Assembly (NCBI RefSeq): GCF_030867145.1
Contig: NC_134417.1
Span: forward strand, 11,757,577 to 11,821,576
Origin: Opisthocomus hoazin
Lineage: Eukaryota; Chordata; Aves; Opisthocomiformes; Opisthocomidae
Length of the DNA stretch: 64,000 nucleotides
Direction: 5' to 3'
The notes beneath the pieces were generated by a model, which was not told the origin of the DNA, searched no databases, and worked only from the letters and a program-made list of their open reading frames with translations. Positions 50,060-63,246 of the stretch are shown here, piece after piece (position 1 is the stretch's first letter; the number at the start of each line of letters is the position of its first letter). The position numbers were made by a program, and so were the translations under genes.

Positions 50060-50980
50060 ACTCACCCCAGCCGCGAAGCCCTTTACGGCTGGGAGGCAGG
50101 GAAGGCCTGTGACTCGCAGGGCGCAGGAAGAGGCGCGCGGTGAAGTTTCGCTGTCGCTGCTGCCCGTCCAGCCCTCCCCCGACAACCCCCGCCACCGCGT
50201 CGGGGATCCCCGCTGCGCCTCGCACGGCCGCGACCACCCCCGGCCCCTCTCCGCCCCGTCACCCTCCGACCCCCCGCGGCAGCCCGCCAGAGCCGGCCCC
50301 TCGCCCCGCGCACGGCCGCGGCGCCTGCCCGGGCCCACAATGGAGGCGAGGGTGACCCGGCGGCGCGCAGGGCGCTGTCACCACCAGCCGGGCGCGCCGC
50401 CGCCCCGCGGCCGCCCGCAGGTGTCAGGCACCGGCTCGCCTCCCGCCCTGCGGCACGGCGCTGGGACCGAACCGCCGGGCGGGGGGCCGCTGTTCAGCGC
50501 CGCAGGGCGGGGGAAGCGGCGCCCCGGCCCGCCGGGAAGAAAAGCACTGCCCCTCCCTCACGGCCCTCCCCTACCCCGCCGGCTCCCCGCTCACCCGCAA
50601 GCCCGGCGGCGGCGGCGAGGGAGGGCGGGCGGCGGCGCGGGCCGGGCCCAGACAGCGGCGCCGAAGCGACGAGACGGCGGCGGCCCCTCACCGCCCGCCC
50701 GGCCCCGCGCGCCGACGACGCCTCTCGGCCGGGCCGGCGCCGCGCACCCGCAGCCCGCGAGGAGGCCCCGCAGGCGCGAGCCCACCGGGGCCAGCCCGCG
50801 AGACCCGGCGCGCGGCGGCGCGAGCGCTCGCAGCGCCTCACAGCTCGGCCGCCGCCACCCCCCTCCCCGCGCGCTCCCCCCCCACCGCTCACCGCCTCGC
50901 GCCGCGGCCGCCGCGCCGTGCTCTGCCCGGGTCCTTCTCCCCCGCACAAGCTTGGCGGCGCCTGCCACCCGGGCGCGCCC

Positions 50981-51064
50981 ATTGGCCACCGCACCGCGTG
51001 AGGTCAGGCGCCCCCCCCGCCCTATTGGCTCGATCCCGTGTGTGTACACACGCCGCCCGCCAAT
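50981..51064. promoter_or_regulatory. Three CCAAT boxes in the TFDP2 promoter island
   Basis: ATTGG at 50981-50985 and 51024-51028 (CCAAT on the minus strand) and CCAAT at 51060-51064 (plus strand), spaced 43 and 36 bases apart, which fits NF-Y-type promoters of cell-cycle-related genes. The mixed orientation allows divergent initiation. Confidence 0.6.
51040..51051. repeat. 12-bp perfect palindrome GTGTGTACACAC
   Basis: A self-complementary sequence between the second and third CCAAT boxes. A relative with a CG centre occurs at 51269-51280. Confidence 0.85.
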
Positions 51065-51268
51065 CCGCGGGGGCGACGGCGAGGGGGGGCGGGGCGGAAG
51101 GGCGTGGCCGCCAGAGACCCTGGGCCGCGGCGGGCGGGTTGCCGGGGCGGGCGGGGCGAGGGGGCCGCGGGCTCGGAGCTCGCTGACAGGGCCCGACGGC
51201 AGCACCTGCCCGGCCCGGCGCCCGGGTGCCGGCGCTGCCCGCCCGCGGGCCGGTGTCCGCCGTGCGGG

Positions 51269-51280
51269 GTGTGCGCACAC
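51269..51280. repeat. 12-bp perfect palindrome GTGTGCGCACAC
   Basis: Differs from the palindrome at 51040-51051 only in the two central bases. It lies 229 bp further upstream for the minus-strand gene. Confidence 0.85.
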
Positions 51281-51540
51281 GCCTCGGCGGGCGCCGCAGC
51301 GTCTGCAGCCAGGGGCCGCGCCGGGCGCCGTTCCGCGCCCCCGGGAGGGGCCGGCGCTGTCCCGGGACGCAAGGCTCAGCCCCGCCGCGGGGCGGGGAAC
51401 CGGCGGCGGCGGGCAGACCGCGGCCCCGGTTTCGCTTCTTTGCCCGAGCTGCGCCAGCGCCTGCCCGTGAAACAAAAGGCTCGATGGCGGGACAGAAACG
51501 GCCCCCGGGAACGGCGGCCGGGCGGCCGGTACGGGAGGTA

Positions 51541-54500
51541 GAAGGAGCAGCTTCCAACATCTCTTTGTCTTCTCTGCAAATCTGTTCCAGCAAAGCAGCA
51601 GTAAGGGCTCGTGTAGAGAGAACAGGAGCGGAAAACACTGCTGGGAGGAAAACAAGTAAAAATGATCAGCACCCGTTGCATTGGAAGCAGCGACGCAAGG
51701 TTTCTCACAGAGGAGGCAGGCCTCCGAGGCACGCAGTAACCCGTTATTTTGAAATTCCTCTAACACAAATTCACCTTAATGCCCAGACAAGGTTTACGTG
51801 GCTGCGGGAACGCTATGTATTTTAGAAGCCTCTAGACCCTACAGAGTAGACCAAACATGTTAAACTTGTGTTTTTCTTGCATTACAGACAACATTAAATG
51901 CTCTAGAACGACATATTTGATCATATCCCCTCTCGTAAAAAGGGGAGAAACATCAAAAGCCAACTGCGTTCAGCCTGTAAAGCAGAGTTCTGAGACCAAG
52001 GACTAAGGAAAACATTAGCAAGAAAGAACTGTATGTTTACTTCAGCGGGATCATTCACAACTGAAAATCTAGCATGTGCTCAGGAATTTGCTGACTTTGT
52101 GGTTTTAGTGTCTTTTCATCCTCTATATAATACTTTCATCACATGCAACAAGACCTTTATCAATATTTGCAGTGTTACACAAGACACCTTCATGAAAGCA
52201 TTTAAAAAACAATAAAGCAAACTATTGTGCATTCTCTGAGACCCCTCTAACAGGCACAAAGACCGAAGCCTGCCCTGACAGCAGCGCAGAGGGCATGCGC
52301 TGCCTTAGCAAAGGAAGCAGAACAGAAGCAAACCAGGTTGGCTGGTTTATTGCATTGTTCAGTGAGTTACCCGAGCTAAACAAATACTTGAACCAAACCC
52401 AGCCTCAATAAAGACACTTATGCTTCAAGTATCTTCTTAGTTCATTGGTTTATTTACTTTTCTGCAAGAAAAAATGATGAAATCAGATACTGTAACTGAT
52501 TATGAACACAAAAAACAGGCATTTTAGCCACTAAGGAAAGGAGAGAAACAGAAGAAAGGTCACTGCTGTAGTTTGCATTTGCTTTCAACAGCAAACTGCA
52601 GAATGAGATTACACTCTCTCTATATATACACACAGAGTTGAGTTTGGAGCTGCTGAAGCAATGATCAGTTTGCATGAGGGTCAGTATGCTGCTGCCCTAA
52701 CAGTCTAAACCAATCCACAGTCTCTCAGAGCTTACACAAATCCCAAACTTTACCCCAGAATGAGGGCTGCATTGAAAAGCATCTTGGAATTTTGTTTTCA
52801 GACATGCTAAGGCATGGGTTTAGCAGCTACTCTGAGTAAAACCAGTACTGTGGGAAGCTCTCATGTCTCCCTCCAGAAACGCCGAGCGGTCTCCGCGGCT
52901 CAGCACGACGCCCTGCTCCCTCTGGCTGGTCAGACCCTTCAGACCCCTCACCCTCCCCTTTCACAGCACGTTACTTTTCAGTGTTCACTCGTTTCATTGC
53001 TTTCTTGCCAGCCCACAGCCCTTGCTGTGATAACCCAGAAAAACACCAACCCAAAACAGCGCCCCCCCCCCTCTTTTCTCCTGCTGGCCTTGCCCCCACT
53101 GCCTATAAAACCTTCAGCCAAAATGCTGCCCAGCTGCTGGGTCAGAGCGCTACCGCATTCCCCGACCCAGGCTGCAGTACCGCCATACCCGTTTGCTGGA
53201 AGAGATGATCACGACTTTGTACTTTTTGGCTTCGGTAAGAGCACAACCCCCGCTCTATTCCACAGCCCACCGACTGGCAAGAAAAGGTTCTTACCTTTTT
53301 CAACAAGGCTGCGGTGCTGCTGGCGAGCCTCTGTGCTGTACCCTGATCCTGGAAATAGTGGGACTCGTTACAGGATCTTGCTACAGAGATTATAGCAAAA
53401 AGAAGCTAGCAGAGTGAAACAGCAACTCAGTATTTTTCCTTTTTACTTTCTTCTGACAGGAAAGCAAGTATAAATGCTCTTGTTAAAGCCAGATGAGAGC
53501 AACTGAATTAATCTTACATAAAATCAGCTGTTACAAGAGAGAAGAAAACACTGCTGAAAAGAAAACAGTACTCAAAAATCTTGGCAAAGTTCATTATAGT
53601 GAGATTTTAAACACAGCTGACTTGATTCTTTTCTTCGTTACGTAAGAAAGCTCACACGACATCTGCTCAGTATTTTCAACTACCTGCAGACTATTTTAAC
53701 TGCCCGTTCTCTTGACACACAATAATTAATCCAGTAGTAGTGAGATCCTTCCAACATTAGAGGGATTTTTCATGCCGTGTAGTCTCCATGGTTGTATTAT
53801 CATGAGTGATAAAACTGCCAAACTGGGATGAAATTATTTACCACTGGCACCATGTGCATCTGTGAAGGCAGGATGCCCAGAGATCATTAACGCATCTCTC
53901 AACTGCATTTCCAGTCTTCACATGCCCGATGAGGAGCACTGCTACCCAACCCTAAGCAAACATTCACAGTCTCAACATGTGTATCTCTTAAAATTATAAA
54001 ACTACAAACCAGTCAATATTTACAATTTTTGTATTGTTACCTTGATAGCAAATGTAAAATTACATATATTTTTCAAACTGATGAAAATCACTCCCGAGGC
54101 AAAAAACTAAATTTAAGCAAAAATTGCAAAAGTAAAAGCTGTCGTATTTCAAATAAGTTAGCATGAGTGACGTTCTACAATGGTCTTAACGCTATTCTGT
54201 GTAGCAATACTAACAAAAATTGAGACAGCAAAGCGCCTGTAGAAGTATATCTAATTGCTTAAAGCTCATTTCAAATTCATTTCCAACTAACAGGCACCAC
54301 TTTAAGATATCAGCCCATTAAAAATTTCCTGGGAAGATAAACCCAATTCTTCTTCTCAGAGCTAAGCAAGAAGCTTAGTGATCAGTACCCAAATTTCTTC
54401 AAGATGCGTCGTCTATTCGTCTGTTCAGTCTTCGGGCAACTCCTACAAGCTGCGGCAGATGCTCTAACCTCCAAAGGCTGCTCCATCCTGGTAGACTTCA

Positions 54501-54960
54501 GGACAGCCCACTTGTTTCAGAGACATACACACTACTTTGAACCTCTCCACAACAGAAAACAACTTTGCAGATCATTTGAAAGGCTCGGATGGTGAATATA
54601 GCGAAGCCTTTTTGCATCCTCAAGTTACAGTGAAGCTTCTTGCCTGTAGATTTGAGGCTAGTGAAAGGAAAACAGGTTAAATTTCCTGCTTGAAGTTTAA
54701 CAGTAACAGCGGTAAAGAGTTCTCCAGAATAGGTCCTCTAGGACACTATCTAGAGCAAGAGGACTATGTAACATCTTGGGTATCTTCTCTCTTTCCAGCT
54801 GTGCTACAGCCAGCATGAAAGCCACCACCATGTCAAGGTGCAGCATAAGGCACATGGCTAGCAGAGTTACCTTCAGCGAAGTGGTTTGAACAGAATCAGA
54901 TTCAGCTCCCATTAGAGCTCCATCCGGGAACACCACAGGAAACCTAATCAAGCCCAGCAC
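51541..54960. other. Intergenic sequence between the TFDP2 promoter and the CR1 copy
   Basis: Contains an unassigned mid-GC block at about 52,860-53,410 with a CCTATAAAACC element near 53,101. Otherwise AT-rich with no recognisable gene. Confidence 0.5.
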
Positions 54961-56892
54961 AGAATCACAGAATAGTAGGGGTTGGAAGGGACCTCTGTGG
55001 GTCATCTAGTCCAACCCTCCTGCCGAAGCAGGGTCACCTACAGCAAGCTGCACAGGACCTTGTCCAGGCGGGTCTTGAATATCTCCAGAGAAGGAGACTC
55101 CACAACCTCCCTGGGCAGCCTGTTCCAGTGCTCCGTCACCCTCAGAGGGAAGAAGTTCTTCCTCATGTTCAGACGGAACTTCCTGTGCCTCAGTTTGTGC
55201 CCATTGCCCCTTGTCCTGTCACTGGGCACCACTGAAAAGAGCTTGGCCCCATCCTCCTGACACCCACCCTTAAGATATTTGTAAGCATTTATAAGGTCCC
55301 CTCACAGCCTTCTCTTCTTCAGGCTGAACAAGCCCAGTTCCCTCAACCTCTCCTCGTAGGGGAGATGCTCCAGTCCCCTCACCATCCTCGTAGCCCTCCG
55401 CTGGACTCTCTCCAAGTAGCTCTTCATCTTTCTTGAACTGGGGAGCCCAGAACTGGACACAGTACTCTAGATGAGGCCTCACTAGGGCAGTGTAGAGGGG
55501 AAGGAGAACCTCCCTCGTCCTGCTGGCCACACTCTTCTTGATGCACCCCAGGATCCCATTGGCTTTCTTGGCAGCCAGGGCACACTGCTGGCTCATGGTT
55601 AACCTGTCAGCCACCAGGACGCCCAGGTCCCTCTCCGCAGAGCTGCTCTCCAGCAGGTCCACCCCAAGCCTGTACTGGTGCATGAGGTTGTTCCTCCCCA
55701 GGTGCAGGACCCCGCATTTGGCTTTGTTGAACCTTATCAGGTTCATCTCTGCCCAGCTTTCCAGCCTATCCAGGTCACGCTGAATGGCAGCACAGCCTTC
55801 TGGTGTGTCTACCACACCTCCCAGTTTGGTGTCATCAGCAAACTTGCTGAGGGTACATTCTAACTCTTCATCCAGGTCGTTGATGAAGAAGTTAAACAAG
55901 ACTGGGCCCAGTACTGACCCCTGGGGGACACCACTTGTTGCCAGCCTCCAACTAGACTCAGCGCTGCTGGTGACAACCCTCTGAGTTCTGCCATTCAGCC
56001 AGTTCTCTATCCACTTCACCGACCACTCATCCAGGCCACACTTCCTCAGCTTCCCTAGGAGGATATTATGGGAGACTGTGTCAAAAGCCTTGCTGAAGTC
56101 AAGGTAGACAACATCCATGGCTCTCCCTTCGTCTACCCAGCCAGTCATGTCATCGTAGAAAGCTATCAGATTGGTCAGGCATGATTTCCCCTTGGTGAAT
56201 CCATGCTGACTACTCCTGATAACCTTCTTTTCTTCCACTTGCTTCATGATGGCCTCCAGAATGAGTTGCTCCATCACCTTTCCAGGGATGGAGGTGAGGC
56301 TGACCGGCCTGTAGTTCCCTGGGTCCTCCTTCTTGCCCTTTTTGAAGATTGGAGTGACATTGGCCTTTCTCCAGTCCTCGGGCACCTCTCCTGTCCTCCA
56401 GGACCTCTCAAAGATGATGGAGAGTGGCTCAGCAATGACATCCGCCAGCTCCCTCAGCGCTTGTGGGTGCATTCCATCGGGGCCCATGGATTTGTGGACG
56501 TCCAGATCACTTAAGCGATCCCTCACACAGTCCTCCTCGACCAAGGGAAAGTCGTCCTCTCTGTAGGCTTCTTCTCTTACCCCCGGGGCCTGGGATTCCT
56601 GAAGGCCAGTCTTAGCACTGAAGACTGAAGCAAAGAAGGCATTCAGTAGCTCTGCCTTCTCCGCATCCTCCGCCACCAGGACACCCGCCTCATTCAGCAG
56701 CGGCCCCACGTTGTCCCTAGCCTTCCTTTTGCTGCTGATGTAGTTGAAGAAGCCCTTCTTGTTGTTTTTGACATCCTTTGCCAGCTTCAATTCCAGGTGA
56801 GCCTTGGCCTTCCTCGTCGCATCCCTGCATGCTCTCACCACGTTTCTGTACTCTTCCCAAGTGGCCTGCCCCTCTTTCCACATTCCATGGAC
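54961..56892 (-). mobile_element. CR1 LINE, second young copy, 5'-truncated within ORF2
   Basis: Closely similar to 33,063-34,996 in inverse orientation. The 3' end, AGAATCACAGAATAGTAGGG on the plus strand, begins at 54961. The 5' truncation is at about 56,892, just after CCATGGAC. It holds the RT domain with FADD at 55842-55831. Two lesions are visible: one extra base at 55414-55415 and a CGA-to-TGA change at 55304-55302. It lies between the TFDP2 promoter and the 3' end of GK5. Confidence 0.95.
55030..56883 (-). pseudogene. CR1 ORF2 RT fragment with frameshift and nonsense change
   Basis: Runs open from the truncation point through all RT catalytic motifs to about 55,415, where a one-base insertion (TACTT versus TACT in the plus-strand sister copy) breaks the frame. 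Further on, in the original frame, a stop replaces arginine at 55304-55302, a CpG-type transition. It differs from the sister copy by about 20 residues over about 480, by my manual count. Confidence 0.9.
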
Positions 56893-57864
56893 AAACCCAC
56901 AGAACTATTAAGTGAACGTAAGTCAGGAAGCCTTCGTCAAGAGGGTAACATGCAGATGTTATCCCTAGGCAGACCTTGATGAAACTGAACTCCTTCAGTG
57001 AGAACAAAGCGTAGAATACCAGCGACTGGTATTCTGCTCAAAATGCCAGACTGAAAGCCTTTCTGTCTGGTCTAGGAGAACCTTCTTGCCAATGAGCAGT
57101 TTCTTTAGCAGTGAGGCTGAGATGACAAGAGAAAATCACAAACTGAACATGGGTGCTGAAGCAAAGCAAGTGTTCATGTATCCTGTAACTACAGGTTCTT
57201 ACATTACAGCAGGTGGAAGAGTGGAGGGAACCTCACCAATGCACTTTCTGTTAGTCTTGGCACCTGGACGGCCATATTTCATGGTCCAAAAAGAAAAAAA
57301 AAAAAAGAAGTATCTATAGAGCTACCAACTATATACATTGTGTAGTCTGCCATATTACTAGATATCAAACAGACCTGTTTCTGGACTTCAGTTCAGGATT
57401 CTCATTAAAGAGGGTCCAGGAGAGAATGGTCTCTGCAACTTGAAGGATACCCAGGAAAAAAGAAAAGTGCCAAGATGTAGCACAGGTTGAAGACAGGAAG
57501 CAACAGAAGAACGGTGTGTTAAGATAAGGGTGTCAGGCCAATGAGGTCTAGTTTGAAGAACACCACAGGTAGAGTAGATGCTCCAACTCATGGTAGATGA
57601 CTGTGAAAGAAACTAAGGGAATGGTGTATGATTTCACCTTCTCATTTCAGCATGAGAAAAACTGAATGATAGTTCTTTGGCCCTCTTCAATAATGTTAAA
57701 TCTATAAATATTTCTGTCTGTGGAATGCAATCACCCACAGCTTGAATTTGATGTTATTCTGAAAAGAAAATGTTTAATAATTTTACATTTTTGAAACTGA
57801 TTTACACACACTCCTGAGAAAATTGTAATAATTTAAGATCAGTTGTAAACAAAATACATAACTA
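56893..57864. other. Intergenic sequence between the CR1 copy and the GK5 3' end
   Basis: About 1 kb with an A-rich run near 57,290-57,305. No gene or repeat recognised. Confidence 0.6.
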
Positions 57865-58755
57865 TGCATTTCTTCAATTATCATTTATTTTCAACATATA
57901 AAAGTAACTTATAGCTTCAAAAGTAGACTTTTGACCCCTTGAAGTTACTAAGATGTAACAATGGGCTTGAAAATAGTAATGTTACAGATTTTTACAAGTT
58001 AGATAGCATACCTGTAACTACTTTTAATCTATTTGTATTAGCCGTGCCAGATAATATATCTTTTGGTCTTTATAAAATTTAAAAATTTGAGCTACAAACT
58101 AGATAGGAACCATCAACTACAAAAATCCTGTGGTTTTTTTTTGTTTTAATGGAGTACCGAAAGTCTATTTCCTTTTGTATTTCATCTTAATTTAGTGCAC
58201 AAAAATGTCATCACAGAGCTGGGCCAAATGCTTCCTTAGAAAGTCAACCAAAAGGTGCTAACAGGCTACTAATAAGAAAATATCTTTACACACAATCAAG
58301 TTCATCACAACCTGCTCCCCAGCAATCATTTTACTTTTCTTAGAAATGCCTTGGGAAGTATATGTGCCCTTTACCCTTCCTTAATAATTCACATACCACA
58401 ATTTTTACAGATCAGAAGGGAGGCGAATATTTTCCTCAGTAGAAAACCCTTCACAGGAAAAAACCTCCCCATCTCTAGTACATGGTAGGATTCTAGCAGC
58501 TGGGCCACCGAAAGGAGGTCACTGAAGGGACACAAACGCTGCAGCTGGACTACAGCTGTCATAGGGATGATATGAAGGTTCATTATGGCATGGTGAGTAA
58601 TCTAGCAGCAGGGGGGTAACTGAACTACCATAGAACTTTATATATATATATGTATAATCACAAATTTCAGTTATAGTTTTTACTATCCTGATAATATTAA
58701 AATTATAAATATGAATTAAAACATTTTAATTCTTCTGTAATTAAAATGCCAAATT
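57865..58755 (-). other. GK5: Probable GK5 3' untranslated region
   Basis: AT-rich sequence following the GK5 stop. The clearest polyadenylation hexamer on the minus strand is AATAAA at 57889-57884, with a variant ATTAAA at 58028-58023. I place the end 15-25 bases beyond the first. A (TA)n microsatellite lies at about 58,640-58,655. Confidence 0.5.
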
Positions 58756-58892
58756 CTACCAGTGCAGGGAGTGTTTCATTGCCTGTAGCCAGGTATCCAT
58801 AGCAGGTCTGTATTCCTCCGAGTCCTTCTGGGGCTCAAAAACGGCTTCTATTTGCCTTAGCTTCTTTAGTTGTTCTTTGTCAGTCCAAAATC
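58756..58892 (-). CDS. GK5: GK5 last coding exon (C-terminus and stop)
   Basis: Encodes FWTDKEQLKKLRQIEAVF, then a divergent stretch ending in HSLHW and TAG at 58758-58756. The first two bases complete the glycine codon split with the upstream exon, restoring the conserved G-F-W of FGGY kinases. The 44 residues match the GK5 C-terminus, which extends past the catalytic core. The acceptor is TTTATAG. A polyadenylation signal AATAAA lies on the minus strand at 57889-57884. Confidence 0.93.
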
Positions 58893-60218
58893 CTATAAAC
58901 AGAAAGTTCATTCTCAAGCTCAACTACAAATGTTATTTTTGAGTTGTTTTAATTTATTTCCAAGAGATCCAAAGCAGAAACACAGTAAGAAATCATGACA
59001 GCTTTTCTTTACTCAACCAACAACTTTCTCAGAGGGAAGCATATTTTTAACATTGTGAAACCCCTTTCCAATAGCATCCACTTGTTTGGAATCCTGACAA
59101 CAGCACATCTGCTTCACTGGGCCGGTTTCCAAGGAACAGCTCTGGTACACTGAAGTTCCCTTCGGTTTCATCCACACTGTGCTTTCAGCTGCAGGTCCCT
59201 CTCAACAAAGAAGGGCCACAGAAACCAAGACTTAACACTAGTTCCCTTCTACTGTCTTAAAAATTGCATAAATGGCAGAAAACAGCTGGTGTTACGTATT
59301 CAGATTAATTTATGCTATTGAATCACTCTTGCCTATCGAGGGTTACAGCTCTCTTACAGTTTTAATTGCTAAGTCTTACCTGACCATATAATTTTTATCT
59401 TACAGTTGTGTTATGTACATATCAAAGCAACTGTATGAAGTTAATATCCACCTACAAAATACACTTCCATGAAGCAAAACCATTGACAGTTTGTAGTTTT
59501 AAGTCTGGCTAATTATATACAATTCTGTGTAAGTAGAGCTGGATTTTTTTCCCCTGTTAGTAATTTATATTTCACTTCTATTGTGTTTATTTCTGTGAAA
59601 ACCTTAAAGAAGAAAAACTCGGTTCACAGATGACAGGACACAGCTTCAGTATGAATGACACAGCTGCATGTAAGCATGGCAGCTTCCTTGTCCTGTGATC
59701 CAACCCCACCGAGCACCGCTCCAGGAAGTGCCAGCATGGGATGGGATGCAGAGTGTTTGGGTCAAGAGAGAGGGAGGCAGCAAAGAGTGGGTTCACCTCG
59801 TTCTTCTCCAGTAATACATCCTTCTAAATGTAAATGAATCTTATGAACATATATGCAGATACTTTTCACATTAAACTCACTGTCACTGTTCATGTATGTA
59901 AAACTAAACAAGCATACAACTGCCCAGTAAATGAGGCTATTGTGTTAGAAATACAAATAAGGTCCTTGATTTGGTTTATGTATGATGTTATCATCTGTTT
60001 CTTTGGTCCATCAGATACAAGTACACAGGTACAAAGCACTACACAGAGAAATGAACATTACTTACCTTGGATTTCCACAAAAATGGCTAAAGTAATCCTT
60101 TTGGGCGTTTTTACAATTATTTGAAGTTCTGCCCTGTTTTTTTATGATTTTTCTTCCTCCGTGTTTACAAATATGCATTATGAAGGGAAAAACAAAACCC
60201 CTTTAAATGTATACATAC
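58893..60218 (-). other. Last GK5 intron
   Basis: A 1.3 kb phase-1 intron (splits the glycine codon after its first base). Nothing else recognised. Confidence 0.75.
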
Positions 60219-60352
60219 CTGAAGCAAGGCCTGCTAGAAAAGCTGCACCAAGACTAGACATGTCTGCGCTTGCAGGTTTTTCTATTTTCTTATTAATTAA
60301 ATCTGAAGTCATCTGCATGACAAAACTATTATTACTGACACCTCCATCAGCT
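60219..60352 (-). CDS. GK5: GK5 penultimate exon (FGGY C-terminal domain)
   Basis: Encodes ADGGVSNNSFVMQMTSDLI and, near its end, MSSLGAAFLAGLAS. The DGG-x-x-x-N segment is the nucleotide-binding motif of FGGY carbohydrate kinases and GAAFLAGLA is the conserved helix after it. GK5 is a divergent member of the glycerol kinase group (ATP + glycerol to glycerol 3-phosphate in the classical enzymes). The exon has 134 bases; its first base completes the arginine codon begun upstream. Acceptor CCCAACAG, donor GTATGT. Confidence 0.95.

Positions 60353-63246
<2,894 letters not shown>

Larger units (their letters stand above)
1..50940 (-). other. TFDP2: TFDP2 gene locus (transcription factor DP-2), 3' part outside the window
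   Basis: DP-2 is the nuclear dimerisation partner of E2F factors; the heterodimer binds E2F sites at cell-cycle genes and is controlled through RB-family pocket proteins. Nine coding exons at 38.8, 29.0, 16.6, 13.1, 10.5, 9.0, 8.3, 5.9 and 4.1 kb splice in frame and give residues 1-294, matching DP-2 along its whole N-terminal two thirds. DP-2 rather than DP-1 is indicated by the MTAKN start and by IEKQKRIERIKQKRAQ in the exon at 5.9 kb, where DP-1 reads differently. The DNA-binding domain covers about residues 120-210 with RRRVYD at 181-186; the dimerisation region starts after it and is cut by the window edge. The acidic C-terminal tail is not in the window. The 5' limit is my estimate from the CpG island at 50-51 kb. 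Introns carry CR1 insertions and two internal CpG islands. Confidence 0.95.
50060..51540 (-). promoter_or_regulatory. TFDP2: CpG island, probable main TFDP2 promoter and non-coding first exon
   Basis: A GC- and CpG-dense block about 1.5 kb long in an AT-rich background, upstream of the first coding exon of the minus-strand gene. It has CCAAT boxes on the minus strand at 50981-50985 and 51024-51028 and on the plus strand at 51060-51064, and no convincing TATA box. Candidate minus-strand donors for a non-coding first exon are GTGAGC starting at 50892, GTGAGC at 50594, and GTGAGT at 50065. A start near 50,930 would put the CCAAT boxes at a normal distance; the exact start cannot be fixed from the sequence. 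Long open frames on both strands here are a by-product of high GC. Confidence 0.75.

Noticed and set aside
50022..51766. Very long open frames on both strands (up to 482 codons) in the CpG island
   Set aside because: Their composition is Pro/Arg/Ala/Gly from GC-rich DNA, they overlap each other on both strands and no domain is visible. Stop codons are rare at this base composition.
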